Numbered from the stretch's first letter, positions 45,197 through 54,766 are shown. The stretch is 64,000 nt of DNA from Paenibacillus validus NBRC 15382 (GCF_004000985.1 NZ_BIMH01000001.1:248001-312000), one strand, 5' to 3'. Notes: generated by a model from the letters alone, not told the origin. A program made the numbers and translations.

Positions 45197-46021
45197 CTAT
45201 CGTTTCAAGTTGACTACTTCCTGAAGCACTTCATCTGAAGTTGTGATGATTCTGGAGTTCGATTGGAACCCCCGCTGTGCGATAATCATTTCCGTAAATT
45301 CGCTCGTTAAGTCCACATTGGACATTTCAAGCTGACCGGAGATGATAGCTCCCGTTCCCGTCTCCGGATTCGCGGCAGTAGCGGCGCCCAGATCGAGTTC
45401 TTCCGTGTTGGAGTTCGGCGTCATCCGGTACATGTTACCCCCGATTTTCTCAAGACCGGCAGGGTTCGTCACTTTAGCAACAGCGATAAGCTGTCCGGTC
45501 GGAGTCGCCGTTCCATCGGCAGCAACCGAGATAATCTCCCCGTTCTGGGAGATGGAGAAAGCCGTAACGCCATCCTCCAACGTGACCGCTGTGCCTTCGG
45601 TATTCAAGACGAACATCCCGTCCGCATTCACGAGGCGATTCAATGCATCCAGCTCAAAGTTACCGGCACGAGTCAAATATGGGCCGTCGCCTCCGTCTAC
45701 CATCGAGGAAACCGCGAAAAATCCGTCGCCGTCGATCCGCAGGTCGGTCGGTTTGTTCGTCGTCATCGCGCTGCCCGGCGTATGAATCGTATCAACCGCG
45801 GCAACCGTAACGCCAAGACCGATCTGCTTCGAATTCACGCCGCCTCTTTCCTCCGTCGGAGCCGAGACCCCGGCGACCGTTTGGCTCAAAATATCTTTAA
45901 ACATCACGCGTCCGGTCTTGAACCCGACCGTGTTCACATTAGCGATGTTATTCCCGATAACGTCCAACTTCGTTTGAAATCCTCTCATACCCGAAACACC
46001 GGAATAAAGAGATCTTAACAT
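45197..46021 (-). CDS. flgE: Flagellar hook protein FlgE (FlgG-type)
   Basis: The 274-residue protein belongs to the FlgE/FlgF/FlgG rod-hook family and holds the position of the short B. subtilis hook protein FlgE (formerly FlgG, 264 residues). Family marks are SLYSGVSGMRGFQTKLDVIG with NNIANVNTVGFK at the N-terminus, LRIDGDGFFAV in the centre, and the C-terminal EFTEMIIAQRGFQSNSRIIT. It is much shorter than enterobacterial FlgE because the outer hook domains are reduced. It follows the TIGR02530 gene after 108 bases that contain a hairpin. Confidence 0.9.
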   Translation of the reverse strand: MLRSLYSGVSGMRGFQTKLDVIGNNIANVNTVGFKTGRVMFKDILSQTVAGVSAPTEERGGVNSKQIGLGVTVAAVDTIHTPGSAMTTNKPTDLRIDGDGFFAVSSMVDGGDGPYLTRAGNFELDALNRLVNADGMFVLNTEGTAVTLEDGVTAFSISQNGEIISVAADGTATPTGQLIAVAKVTNPAGLEKIGGNMYRMTPNSNTEELDLGAATAANPETGTGAIISGQLEMSNVDLTSEFTEMIIAQRGFQSNSRIITTSDEVLQEVVNLKR

Positions 46022-46040
46022 CGATCGATTGCCTCCTAAA

Positions 46041-46057
46041 GGCTGAACTCGTCAGCC
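46041..46057 (-). promoter_or_regulatory. Hairpin just upstream of the flgE ribosome-binding site
   Basis: GGCTGA / TCAGCC form a 6-bp stem with a CGAGT loop, ending three bases before AGGAGG on the minus strand. It could be a weak attenuator or mRNA-stability element controlling the hook gene. No U tract longer than three follows. Confidence 0.35.
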
Positions 46058-46129
46058 TTGCTTAATGGTGTTACTGGTTGTTTCAGTCGGTCCACAACCA
46101 AGGCCTCCGAACTCCGGGCCGGCCTGTTC

Positions 46130-46513
46130 TTAAGAAATGATCATGGCGCTGTCAATTTGCGTAAACAAGTTGTCTTTCATTGATGCTCCGTCCATTGCGG
46201 TAACCACGGTCCGGTTCTTAATGTTCACGATTAAAGCCGTATCGTTAATGAGCATCAACGAATCTTTGGCGCCTTTCGTTGCCGCTTTGTCGATGGCGGA
46301 CTGGATCTTCGCCAGTTGTTCGGGCTGGAACTGAATGCCTCTTTGGCGCAACCGTTCTTCCGCATGATGACTGAAGCGTACGAATTGGTGGTGCAAGATC
46401 GAATCAAACGAAGTCGATGGCGCTTCCCGTCCAGTTCTCGTTTGAGGCGGCTTCGAGAGCGCAGGCGTAACGCCATTCGGAAATAGCTGACCTACCGTCA
46501 TCCGTTCCGTCAT
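46130..46513 (-). CDS. TIGR02530-family flagellar operon protein
   Basis: The 127-residue protein matches the conserved flagellar operon family TIGR02530 by SHHAEERLRQRGIQ, the DKAATKGAKDSLMLINDTAL block, NIKNRTVVTAMDG and the FTQIDSAMII end. Members lie next to flgD and flgE across Firmicutes and other phyla. The biochemical role is not established; a link with hook assembly is inferred from constant position. It overlaps the flgD stop by ATGA. Confidence 0.85.
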   Translation of the reverse strand: MTERMTVGQLFPNGVTPALSKPPQTRTGREAPSTSFDSILHHQFVRFSHHAEERLRQRGIQFQPEQLAKIQSAIDKAATKGAKDSLMLINDTALIVNIKNRTVVTAMDGASMKDNLFTQIDSAMIIS

Positions 46514-46983
46514 GGTGCCTCTCCCCCTGCAGGTTCCTTTGAAGGAGCCGGGTTGCCGATCTGCGAAATATTTTCGAGCGCGACCTCTTCGCCGTTCACT
46601 TTTGCAAATTGCTGATGATCTTTAACGGTAATCGACTCGACAACCCCGGTTTTGGAGTGAGTCGTGCCCTCGTTATCTGCGTAAGACCAAGTAATTTCTT
46701 TGCCGATCAGTCCCGATGCGAAGCCTAGAGACTGGCGCAACAATTTCATTTCGCTGCTCATATTCGTCAGCTGCTCGACCGAAGTAAACTGCGCCATCTG
46801 CGCGATAAACTCTTTATCCTGCAAAGGCTGTGTCGGATCCTGATTTTTTAATTGTGTAATTAATATTTTCAGAAATTGGTCTTTGCCGAGCTCGCTGCCT
46901 TCCGTCTTCTTTTCTGCGCGGTCGACGTTCGCTTTCGAATAATAAGGCCAAATATTTTTCGTGCTGATATTGGAATCGGCCAT
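46510..46983 (-). CDS. flgD: Flagellar hook capping protein FlgD
   Basis: FlgD caps the growing hook and guides FlgE addition. The 157-residue protein has the family core LGKDQFLKILITQLKNQDPT with QPLQDKEFIAQMAQFTSVEQ and LTNMSSEM, then a short GKEITWSYAD beta domain. It lacks the long C-terminal domain of enteric FlgD, as in Bacillales. The frame extends 11 codons upstream, but the ATG at 46983 has an AGGAGGTG Shine-Dalgarno six bases away. Confidence 0.93.
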   Translation of the reverse strand: MADSNISTKNIWPYYSKANVDRAEKKTEGSELGKDQFLKILITQLKNQDPTQPLQDKEFIAQMAQFTSVEQLTNMSSEMKLLRQSLGFASGLIGKEITWSYADNEGTTHSKTGVVESITVKDHQQFAKVNGEEVALENISQIGNPAPSKEPAGGEAP

Positions 46984-47033
46984 GTTGTTCACCTCCTGCT
47001 TCCCGCTTATCTCCAACCGCCGTACAGCGCAAC

Positions 47034-48524
47034 TTAGGCGATGACGTCAATCGAACCGTTAACGCCTGTCCGATTGTCTCCTACGCCGGACATCCTTTCC
47101 GTCTCTCCAAGTTCATCTAAAGAAGCAGCTTTATTGCTGCCCGAATTTTTCTGCTTGGACGGTTGCTGCGATTGCTGTTGGCGTCCTTCCTGGAACATCC
47201 CGGATTGATAGCTTTGGCTTTGACTGACCTCCAGCTTATCCACTTGAATGCCTTGCGTCTGCAAGGTGTTCTTCAATTGGGAGAGCTGTGCCTCCAACAT
47301 TTCTTTGCCCGCTGCGCTGTCCGCTACGAATTGGGCGATCAGATGTCCGTTTTGCATCGTCAGCTTGACTTCTACATGACCCAAGTGCTGCGGATAAAGA
47401 GAAATTTTCGCTTCTGTCAAGCCGTCGGCCGTCGTCCCAAGTACGAAGGAGCTGACGATAAATTGCGTCATATCCTCAGTGAAGGACGAAGCAGGCATAT
47501 GCAGCGACGCTGATTTCGAAACCATCTGCCCGTTCTGTACTTGTTTCATGAAATCGTGCATCGTCATCGGCTGGGAAGTTCCCGATTGACCATCCTCCGA
47601 ACGAAGCGGTTCGAATAAAGGCGCTTCCTCTTCGCTGCCGCTTAGTTCGCTCGTCAGCTTTAAGGCATGCTGTGCCAAAGCGAGCGCTTCGAGTTTGTGC
47701 ATCGGATTGGAAACCACCTGAACTAGCGGAGCGGTTGAAGGATTCGCCGAATCCGTACTCGCTTTCGCTGAAACAGCGGTTTGCACCGCTTGTTGCGTAT
47801 CGCTTTTCGCTTTATGTAACTCGCCGAATGTTGCGGCCGCCGACAATAACGCAGACGGCAACTCTTTCATCGCTTGTTGCAAGCTCGGATGCAGGGGCCC
47901 GCCGGCCATTATTTCTTTAAGCTGCTTTAGTATCTGTACGACTTCGGCTGAAGACAATAACTTCGACTGAACGTTCGCCGCAGACTCCGAAGCGTCTGTA
48001 GCGACTTGCGTCAATAGCGGTATGAACAATTGCGGATTTAACATTTGTTCTTCACCTGGATGAGCTTTTTCTCCGGCCTGCTTCGGATGCTCAGCCGCTT
48101 CGCCATCCTTACCGGCACTTGCATCTGTCGATATCAGCGACGCAAGAAGCGCTTGAAGTTCGGCAAGCCAAGCTTGAAGATCCGGATTGCTTAGCAGCGC
48201 GTCGACGTCTTCCTGCCGCTCCGTCTGCTCCAGCAATTGAAGGAGACCGTCAATTTGCCCGGCCTGGAGTTCGGTCGACTGTTCGTTCATAACGGAAGCG
48301 GCCGCCGCTAACGGGTTGAGCCATTGAATCAAGGCGCTTAATCCGTTCATCCCGCCCTTGGCCTCGCTGCCGGCTTGATTCGCTTCTCCGACAAGCATTC
48401 CGGTTAACGTCGTCAAGAACGCACTCCCGCCTGAAGCGGAGCCTTGCGCAGAACCCGCTGAATTGGCGCTTCCGCCTGCAGATGCAGTGCCGCCCAGGGC
48501 CACAGATTGAGCTTGAATTTCCAT
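47034..48524 (-). CDS. fliK: Flagellar hook-length control protein FliK
   Basis: FliK measures hook length and triggers the FlhB specificity switch. The 496-residue protein has a long low-complexity N-terminal and middle part rich in Ala, Gln, Ser and Leu, as is usual for the ruler region. The conserved C-terminal Flg_hook domain (about 370-450) shows AKISLYPQHLGHVEVKLTMQ, NGHLIAQF and LKNTLQTQGIQVDKLEV. A Gln/Ser-rich tail follows. The N-terminal sequence diverges quickly between species, so only the C-terminal domain supports the name. Confidence 0.92.
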   Translation of the reverse strand: MEIQAQSVALGGTASAGGSANSAGSAQGSASGGSAFLTTLTGMLVGEANQAGSEAKGGMNGLSALIQWLNPLAAAASVMNEQSTELQAGQIDGLLQLLEQTERQEDVDALLSNPDLQAWLAELQALLASLISTDASAGKDGEAAEHPKQAGEKAHPGEEQMLNPQLFIPLLTQVATDASESAANVQSKLLSSAEVVQILKQLKEIMAGGPLHPSLQQAMKELPSALLSAAATFGELHKAKSDTQQAVQTAVSAKASTDSANPSTAPLVQVVSNPMHKLEALALAQHALKLTSELSGSEEEAPLFEPLRSEDGQSGTSQPMTMHDFMKQVQNGQMVSKSASLHMPASSFTEDMTQFIVSSFVLGTTADGLTEAKISLYPQHLGHVEVKLTMQNGHLIAQFVADSAAGKEMLEAQLSQLKNTLQTQGIQVDKLEVSQSQSYQSGMFQEGRQQQSQQPSKQKNSGSNKAASLDELGETERMSGVGDNRTGVNGSIDVIA

Positions 48525-48551
48525 CTTTTCTTTTCACCTCCTTTCAAGCTT

Positions 48552-49475
48552 CTATTGAGCGAGTCGGGCCGAAATTAAAGCCGCCGTTTCTTTCGATTGA
48601 TCCGAAATGGCAGAAAGAATTTTCGACCTGCCGGCATTGTCCATGGAATTCAAGATGGAAATGACTTTATCCGGCGTCGTCTTTTGAAGCTCCAGCAGTA
48701 CCGTCGCAGCGCTTTTCGGCGTCATGTTGGCGAAGGTCGATCCCAGATCGTCCTTGCTAAGCTTGTCGGTCTTGGCTGCCGGCGCTTGCATAGCTTGCAG
48801 CCTTTCTTGAAGAGCCGCAAGTTCCGTATCGCGAACGAGCTTCTGATCCTTGATCAAAATGGAAGCTTCCGCCGCCTTCTTCGGATCCATCTTTTCCAAA
48901 ATTTTCACGCGTTCGTCGTTCTTCATCATACTCAGCACCAGCACTTGTTCGTTCAACGTCAAGTTCTCCAGGATCGGTGCCGATTTACTGGGGGACATCT
49001 TCGCATACAGGCTTGCCAGCTGCTGAATTTGTGCCTTATATTCTTCATCCGACTGTGTCTTCGTTTTCATTTGTTCTTCAAGCGAGCTGTTCTTCAACTG
49101 AAGCTCTTTGATTTGTTGATCCCGTTGTTGAATCGCCGCCTCCGCTTTTTGCAGATCCTGATCCTTCTGCTGGACGGATGACGTCATTTGCGCAACCTGA
49201 TCATCCTTCGTCGGGTCGGCCCCCTCCTCTTGGGCCTTCGCCGCCTCAGTCTGCGGTTTCCCGCTATCCGTATCCGACTGAGGATCAGGAATCACTTGGT
49301 TGACGACGGGTATTTTATTGGCCGTTTTCAACACATTATTCATCACGTCGTAATCGAAAATCGTCAGCAACACCCCGAGCAAAACGGCCGTAAAAACGAA
49401 CGGAATGAGGAACCATATCAGAAAACGCTCCATGGCGCCGTAAGATGCGGTTTGCTCTGTGTCTGCGTCTGCCAT
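48552..49475 (-). CDS. motE: MotE/YlxF-like membrane protein with MgtE_N domain
   Basis: YlxF-type proteins lie in Bacillus flagellar operons. MotE acts as a chaperone for the stator protein MotC in Sinorhizobium, and the family name is used for this fold. The 307-residue protein has one transmembrane segment (about 18-42), an acidic linker, and a long coiled coil (about 95-160). A C-terminal MgtE_N-like helical repeat (about 160-300) shows YAKMSPSKSAPILENLTLNE, KILEKMDPKKAAEASI and FANMTPKSAATVLLEL. It is packed between fliJ and fliK. Confidence 0.82.
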   Translation of the reverse strand: MADADTEQTASYGAMERFLIWFLIPFVFTAVLLGVLLTIFDYDVMNNVLKTANKIPVVNQVIPDPQSDTDSGKPQTEAAKAQEEGADPTKDDQVAQMTSSVQQKDQDLQKAEAAIQQRDQQIKELQLKNSSLEEQMKTKTQSDEEYKAQIQQLASLYAKMSPSKSAPILENLTLNEQVLVLSMMKNDERVKILEKMDPKKAAEASILIKDQKLVRDTELAALQERLQAMQAPAAKTDKLSKDDLGSTFANMTPKSAATVLLELQKTTPDKVISILNSMDNAGRSKILSAISDQSKETAALISARLAQ

Positions 49476-49499
49476 CTACCGTCACCTCCCCTGCTTAGG

Positions 49500-49952
49500 C
49501 TAAGAAAGCCGTTTATACCGGTTCGTCGCCATTTCATCCAACTGGTCCTGTTCACGCTTCAGCAGATCGGCGGTGAACCGTTGGTACGCTTTCTCTTTCG
49601 CTTTGTTCCATACTTTTTCTTCGAGCATCTTTCCATTCAAATCATCCTGTCTCAACTGCACGACCCCTCTCGCCTGCTGAACGTCGCGGTGTTTCGCCTG
49701 AATTCGGCCTTCAATGTGATCGACATAACTTTGCAGCAGCATGAGATTGGAAACCGTTGTCCGTCGACCGGATGCTTCATGCAATTGTTCCTGGATATCC
49801 GTTTTGGACTGTTGAAGCTCGGAAAGCTTCGACTCCTCTTTACGCATTTGACCGATCGCCTCAGACAAAACCCATTCCGCTTGAGTTTTCTCGTTCTCTT
49901 TCAGATCCACGATTTTTTGAAAAGCGTACCGAAAGCGCATCAGTGGTCTCAA
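49500..49952 (-). CDS. fliJ: Flagellar export chaperone FliJ
   Basis: FliJ is the coiled-coil stalk of the FliI ATPase ring and links it to FlhA. The 150-residue protein is almost entirely helical, rich in Gln, Glu, Lys and Arg, with FRYAFQKIVDLKENEKTQAEW at its start. It starts with an ATG that overlaps the fliI stop as ATGA, so subunits of the export ATPase are co-translated. Sequence conservation in this family is low; position and length support the call. Confidence 0.9.
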   Translation of the reverse strand: MRPLMRFRYAFQKIVDLKENEKTQAEWVLSEAIGQMRKEESKLSELQQSKTDIQEQLHEASGRRTTVSNLMLLQSYVDHIEGRIQAKHRDVQQARGVVQLRQDDLNGKMLEEKVWNKAKEKAYQRFTADLLKREQDQLDEMATNRYKRLS

Positions 49953-51268
49953 CCCCTATAAAATTGTTGAATTAATTGCTCCGTTGCTTCCGCATAGGTC
50001 AACTTGTCGTGCACCCGCTGCTTCGTATAGTCCCAGATCGATTGGATCGAATCCATGGAGAGGTCGATTTCCGGGTTCGACCCTCTCTGGTACGCCCCTA
50101 TATTGATCAAGTCTTCCGAATCTTTATATACAGCTAACAAACGCTTCAAGTTTTCGGCTGCAAGCTGCTGTTCTTGAGGCACGATTTCTTTCATGACCCG
50201 ACTGACACTCGCAAGCACGTCAATGGCCGGATAGTGACCGCGGTTCGCGATACCTCGATTGAGAACGATATGACCGTCCAAAATACCCCTTACCGCATCC
50301 GCAATCGGTTCGTTCATATCGTCGCCGTCGACCAGCACCGTGTAGAACGCTGTGATCGATCCTTTCGGCCCGGTTCCGGATCGCTCCAGCAGCTTGGGCA
50401 GCGTAGCAAAAACAGAAGGGGTGTAACCTCGCGTTGCAGGCGGTTCGCCAACGGCAAGACCAACTTCCCGCTGTGCCATCGCAAAACGTGTAACGGAATC
50501 CATCATCATCATGACGTTAAGTCCGCGATCGCGGAAATACTCGGCAATGCTAGTGGCGATCAAAGCGCCTTTGATCCGAATTAGCGCAGGCTGATCGGAA
50601 GTAGCGACGATAACGACAGAGCGGGCCAGTCCCTCCGGTCCGAGGTCGCGTTCGATAAAATCAAGCACCTCGCGTCCACGCTCACCAATAAGGGCAATGA
50701 CATTGACGTCCGCTGACGTATTTCTTGCGATCATTCCCATCAGCGTACTTTTCCCGACGCCGGATCCTGCAAAAATACCGACGCGCTGACCTTTGCCGAT
50801 CGTTAACAAACCGTCGATACAACGCACGCCGACACTAATCGGCTCCTGAACCCGCGGACGCTTCAGAGGATTGCTGGGGACGTTGTTGGTCGAATAATGG
50901 GTCATTCTTGCCGGCAAGAACGTTCCATCGAGCGGTTGTCCGAGACCGTCCAGCACTTTACCGAGCAATTCGTGACCGACCTGCACGGTTAGCGGCTTGC
51001 CCGTTCCGACTACGTCGCAGCCGGGACCGATGGAATTCAGCTCGCCGAGCGGCATCAAGATCACTTTGTTATTTTTGAAACCAACCACTTCCGCCTTCAA
51101 GGGCTGATTCGATTTAAACGGATAAATGTAACAGACGTCGCCGACGCTCGCATCCGGCCCCTCGGATTCCACCGTCAGTCCGATAACTTGCGTCACCTTG
51201 CCGTTAACGCGAATCGGATCCATCTGCCTGAGATGATCAATATATTTTTGAGCGGACGGGCTTTGCAT
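49949..51268 (-). CDS. fliI: Flagellum-specific ATPase FliI
   Basis: FliI is the hexameric ATPase of flagellar protein export, related to the F1 beta subunit. The 439-residue protein has an N-terminal beta-barrel, Walker A GIFAGSGVGKSTLMGM (about 164-179), IALIGERGREVLDF, Walker B MMMDSVTRFAMAQRE and the GEPPATRGYTPSVF loop. It starts four bases after the fliH stop and overlaps fliJ by four bases. Confidence 0.97.
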   Translation of the reverse strand: MQSPSAQKYIDHLRQMDPIRVNGKVTQVIGLTVESEGPDASVGDVCYIYPFKSNQPLKAEVVGFKNNKVILMPLGELNSIGPGCDVVGTGKPLTVQVGHELLGKVLDGLGQPLDGTFLPARMTHYSTNNVPSNPLKRPRVQEPISVGVRCIDGLLTIGKGQRVGIFAGSGVGKSTLMGMIARNTSADVNVIALIGERGREVLDFIERDLGPEGLARSVVIVATSDQPALIRIKGALIATSIAEYFRDRGLNVMMMMDSVTRFAMAQREVGLAVGEPPATRGYTPSVFATLPKLLERSGTGPKGSITAFYTVLVDGDDMNEPIADAVRGILDGHIVLNRGIANRGHYPAIDVLASVSRVMKEIVPQEQQLAAENLKRLLAVYKDSEDLINIGAYQRGSNPEIDLSMDSIQSIWDYTKQRVHDKLTYAEATEQLIQQFYRG

Positions 51269-51272
51269 CAGG

Positions 51273-52100
51273 TTAGCCTCCTTCGTTGCGGATGGCGAGA
51301 TCTTGCAGCGCTTGCTTAATTTCGTTCAACTGCGTATCGATTCTTGCGTCGATACTGCCGAAGGATGAGCGAATGACACAGCCATGATCTTGCACCGAAC
51401 CATCCGGAATGATTTGCAGCTCGGCCTGGGAATCGATATGCAGCAACAGCTCGTCCCGCGCGTCTTGAATATAGGAGAACTGGGAAGGGGAAACACAAAG
51501 CGCAATCATTCCCTTTTCCCTGCGACGCGCAAGCACCTTGCGAATCATCTCCGTCACCCATTGCGGTTCCAGCGACAGCTGGCGTCCGATAATTTTCTCG
51601 GCGATCGAACAGCTCATTTCAATAAGAAACGGTTCGGATTCCTGAATGATCTCTTGCTTCAATATATACGCTTGCTCCAAGGTTTGAGCCGCCTCCTGCA
51701 GCATCTGGTCGTAACGCTCGCGGAGCTCGGCTTCCGCTTGCGCCAAGCCTGCCTCATAGCCTTGCAGATAGCCTTGTTCTTTGTTTTCCTGCAGCACGCT
51801 TTCGTCCAGCATCCGGCGTTCTTGCCACCAGGCCTCGATCTCGGCCTGCGCCTGTTCTTTTAAGACAGCCACCTCGTCCATCGCCGCGCGAACTTGCTCT
51901 TCGGCAAAACTTTGCGCGTCTTGAATGATTTGCGCTTTCTCACGGTTCAGCTCGTCGAGTTCCTGCTGCTGTTCGGCCGTGCGGCCTTCCTCAGCCGTTT
52001 CTTCAAGATCCGGCAACGGCGGCTTCGGTTGTTCGACAATTTTCGTGTCCTCGACAGGAACATATTGAAAAAACTTGATGACATTAGACAATAATATCAT
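51273..52100 (-). CDS. fliH: Flagellar assembly protein FliH
   Basis: FliH is the peripheral stator of the FliI ATPase. The 275-residue protein has an N-terminal segment with SNVIKFFQYVPVE, a long coiled coil (about 40-150, rich in Glu, Gln and Ala), and a C-terminal FliH/VATPase E-like domain with SCSIAEKIIGRQL and VRSSFGSID-like end residues (CVIRSSFGSIDARIDTQL, about 245-262). The ATG at 52100 is only two bases from a GGAGG, and a TTG at 52091 is better spaced, so the start is uncertain. It overlaps the fliG stop. Confidence 0.9.
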   Translation of the reverse strand: MILLSNVIKFFQYVPVEDTKIVEQPKPPLPDLEETAEEGRTAEQQQELDELNREKAQIIQDAQSFAEEQVRAAMDEVAVLKEQAQAEIEAWWQERRMLDESVLQENKEQGYLQGYEAGLAQAEAELRERYDQMLQEAAQTLEQAYILKQEIIQESEPFLIEMSCSIAEKIIGRQLSLEPQWVTEMIRKVLARRREKGMIALCVSPSQFSYIQDARDELLLHIDSQAELQIIPDGSVQDHGCVIRSSFGSIDARIDTQLNEIKQALQDLAIRNEGG

Positions 52101-53100
52101 CTCCTCCGCCACGTGCGATGATGATCTCACCGGCTTCTTCCAAACGGCGGATCGTCGATACAATGCGCGTTTGTGCTTCTTCTACGTCGCGCAAGCGGAC
52201 AGGACCCATGAATTCCATTTCTTCGCGGAACGTTTCGGCCATCCGTTTGGACATGTTCTTGAAGATGGCTTCACGCACTTCTTCGCTGGCAACTTTAAGC
52301 GCAAGCTGAAGGTCGGCGTTCTCGATATCGCGAATAATGCGTTGAATCGAACGATTGTCGATGTTGACGATATCTTCGAAGACAAACATGCGTTTCTTGA
52401 TTTCTTCGGCAAGCTCCGGGTCTTGAATCTCCAGGGAGTCCAGAATGGTCCTTTCCGTCCCGCGGTCGACACCGTTCAAGATTTGAACAACCGAAGAAAT
52501 CCCGCCTGCATTCGTATAATCCTGTGTCACGGTAGCGGACAGTTTTTGCTCCAGCACGCGTTCGACTTGGCTGATGACCTCCGGCGACGTGCTGTCCATC
52601 AGCGCAATCCGCTTGGCGACATCCGCTTGTTTATCTTGCGGCAGCGAAGAAAGAATGATCGACGCTTGCTCCGGCTGCAAGTAAGAGAGCACAAGCGCGA
52701 TGGTTTGCGAGTTTTCGTTCTGGATAAAGTTTAAAATTTGGGCCGGATCCGCTTTGCGCGCAAAATCAAACGGCCTGACTTGCAGCGTCGCAGTCAGTCG
52801 GTTTATGATGTCGAGCGCCTTCTGGGAACCGAGCGCCTTCTCCAAAATTTCTTTGGCGTACGAGATACCGCCTTGCGAGATAAATTCTTGCGCTAGGCAA
52901 ATTTGATGAAACTCAGCCATAATCGCGTCTTTTTCGGCATTATCGACTTTTCGGACATTGGCTATTTCCAACGTAAGCTGCTCGATCTCTTCATCCCGCA
53001 AATGTTTAAAAATTTGGGCCGATACCTCGGGTCCTAAGCTGATCAGAAGAATAGCAGCTTTTTGCCGTCCCGATAAAATGGGTTGCTGTACTTTAGCCAA
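52084..53100 (-). CDS. fliG: Flagellar motor switch protein FliG
   Basis: FliG transmits torque between stators and the rotor. The 338-residue protein has the three armadillo-like domains, with SGRQKAAILLISLGPEVSAQ at the N-terminus, the LSYLQPEQASIILSSLPQDK motif in the middle, the EHPQ-like loop region, and a C-terminal torque helix with DNRSIQRIIRDIENADLQLAL. The start is TTG at 53100, with a GAGGTG about eight bases upstream. It lies between fliF and fliH. Confidence 0.97.
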   Translation of the reverse strand: MAKVQQPILSGRQKAAILLISLGPEVSAQIFKHLRDEEIEQLTLEIANVRKVDNAEKDAIMAEFHQICLAQEFISQGGISYAKEILEKALGSQKALDIINRLTATLQVRPFDFARKADPAQILNFIQNENSQTIALVLSYLQPEQASIILSSLPQDKQADVAKRIALMDSTSPEVISQVERVLEQKLSATVTQDYTNAGGISSVVQILNGVDRGTERTILDSLEIQDPELAEEIKKRMFVFEDIVNIDNRSIQRIIRDIENADLQLALKVASEEVREAIFKNMSKRMAETFREEMEFMGPVRLRDVEEAQTRIVSTIRRLEEAGEIIIARGGGDDIIV

Positions 53101-53113
53101 GCACTGTACACCT

Positions 53114-54721
53114 CTATTCGTCTACTAACCAAGTACGAAGCAGATTAACGAACTCGTCCGGTTTCCGTTTAGCCAACTGTTCCAGCTGCTTGCGTATTTG
53201 GTTTTCATTATTAACATTGTCGATATCAATAGTCGGGAATTCCACTTTCGGCGCCGCATCTTCGAGCAGTGCAGCTGCTTCGGCTTCCTCTTGCGCTTTG
53301 CGTCTGCGCCGCATGAACCAGAAAGCCCCTCCCGCGAGTAACGCCAATGCCAATCCGCCCAGGCCTCCGTAAAGGAGCATTGCGTTGGAAGCGGTAGCTT
53401 GCGATTCGTTCGTTTTAGCGAACGTATGGGGAAACACCGTTACTTTTTTAGCTAAATCTTCGTCGGTCAGCGTCACTTTGCTGTCTGCCAGCGCCGCGCG
53501 AACAATGTTGACAAGAATCTGGCGCACCGCTTCCGTCGTTTGCGGAGTTAATGAATTCGGATCTGCCGGATCGGGTGGTTCAACCCCGACGTTAATGGTT
53601 AAATCCTTTACAGTGTATGGTGTAGCTACGATTTCTTCCGTGATGCGGTTCACTTCATAGTTTACGGTTCGCTGCAATTCTTCGGAATTGGACGTGCCGC
53701 TGTTGTTACTGCCTGGATATCCGGGTACATCGGTTGCACCGGTTCCCGGTACACCGGCGTTTGCGGCGCTGTTGTCGCTGTTATAATTTTTTTGAATTTC
53801 CTGAACGGAAATTTCAAGTCCTCTTTGATCGACTTCATTGGGAGCCGTCACCAGATTGCGCTTAGAGCTCGTTTGATCAAAGTTCATTGTAGAGAACACG
53901 CTGACGATAACCTTGTCTCTGCCAAGGATGGCACTGAGCATCTGTTGCACGTTCCGCTGCACATCATTGCGGAATTGGTTATTGATTTCGAATTGGTCTT
54001 TCGCCAGGCTGGACGAACCGTTCGTCTTTCCTTTGCCTTTGGAGTATTCCAGCAAGTCCCCGTTCTGATCGGAAATGGTAATATTTTCGACCGGCAATCC
54101 CTTCACACTGTGGGAAACGAGGTTGTACATCGTATCTACTTTTGCTTGATCCAGCGTGTATCCGGGTTTGATCTCAAGAACGACGGATGCGGTAGCTTTC
54201 TCCGGCTCGGCGCCCTTCGGAAGAAACACGCTTTCTTTAGGCAAGCTGATCAGAACCTTGGAACTCTGGATGGCATTGTTGGAATTGATCAACTGCTGCA
54301 GTTCGCCTTGAACGGCATTGACGTATTTCACGTCGAATTCGCGATCCGTTGTCCCGAATGTGCTGCTCTGGTTAAATGCGCCGTAACCGACGTTGCCGGT
54401 TTTGTTCAAACCTTGCGATTCGACCGCCAATTTGACGTTGGCCACTTCGCTTCGGGGGACGCCGATGCTCTTCCCGTCATCGCTTAGCTGATACGGGATT
54501 TTAGCCCCGTCCAAATATCCTTTGATCGCTGCCGCATCGCTAGGTTGCAAATTCGTATAAGCCAGTGCGTACTCCGTCTTGGAAAAATTATAACTGATGA
54601 TCCCTACCGTCAGTATGATCAAAATCACAGTGGCGATCAGTGTAAACTTTTGTGTTTTGCTAAATTGATTCCAATATTGTCTAATGCGGTTCCAATATTG
54701 GAGTACATTCTCGTTCACCAT
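53114..54721 (-). CDS. fliF: Flagellar MS-ring protein FliF
   Basis: FliF forms the MS ring, the base of the flagellum. The 535-residue protein has a first transmembrane segment (about 27-48), ring-building motifs SKTEYALAYTNLQPSDAAAI and GVPRSEVANVKLAVESQGL, a periplasmic-side loop with Ser/Gly/Asn-rich insert (about 325-350), and a second transmembrane segment near 440-460. The cytoplasmic FliG-binding tail follows (NQIRKQLEQLAKRKPDEF with VNLLRTWL). The frame runs 13 codons upstream, but the ATG at 54721 has GGGGTG nearby and fits the family start. Confidence 0.96.
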   Translation of the reverse strand: MVNENVLQYWNRIRQYWNQFSKTQKFTLIATVILIILTVGIISYNFSKTEYALAYTNLQPSDAAAIKGYLDGAKIPYQLSDDGKSIGVPRSEVANVKLAVESQGLNKTGNVGYGAFNQSSTFGTTDREFDVKYVNAVQGELQQLINSNNAIQSSKVLISLPKESVFLPKGAEPEKATASVVLEIKPGYTLDQAKVDTMYNLVSHSVKGLPVENITISDQNGDLLEYSKGKGKTNGSSSLAKDQFEINNQFRNDVQRNVQQMLSAILGRDKVIVSVFSTMNFDQTSSKRNLVTAPNEVDQRGLEISVQEIQKNYNSDNSAANAGVPGTGATDVPGYPGSNNSGTSNSEELQRTVNYEVNRITEEIVATPYTVKDLTINVGVEPPDPADPNSLTPQTTEAVRQILVNIVRAALADSKVTLTDEDLAKKVTVFPHTFAKTNESQATASNAMLLYGGLGGLALALLAGGAFWFMRRRRKAQEEAEAAALLEDAAPKVEFPTIDIDNVNNENQIRKQLEQLAKRKPDEFVNLLRTWLVDE

Positions 54722-54766
54722 TTCACCCCATTCAACCTGAACATCACGAAGATAAATCAAGTAAGA

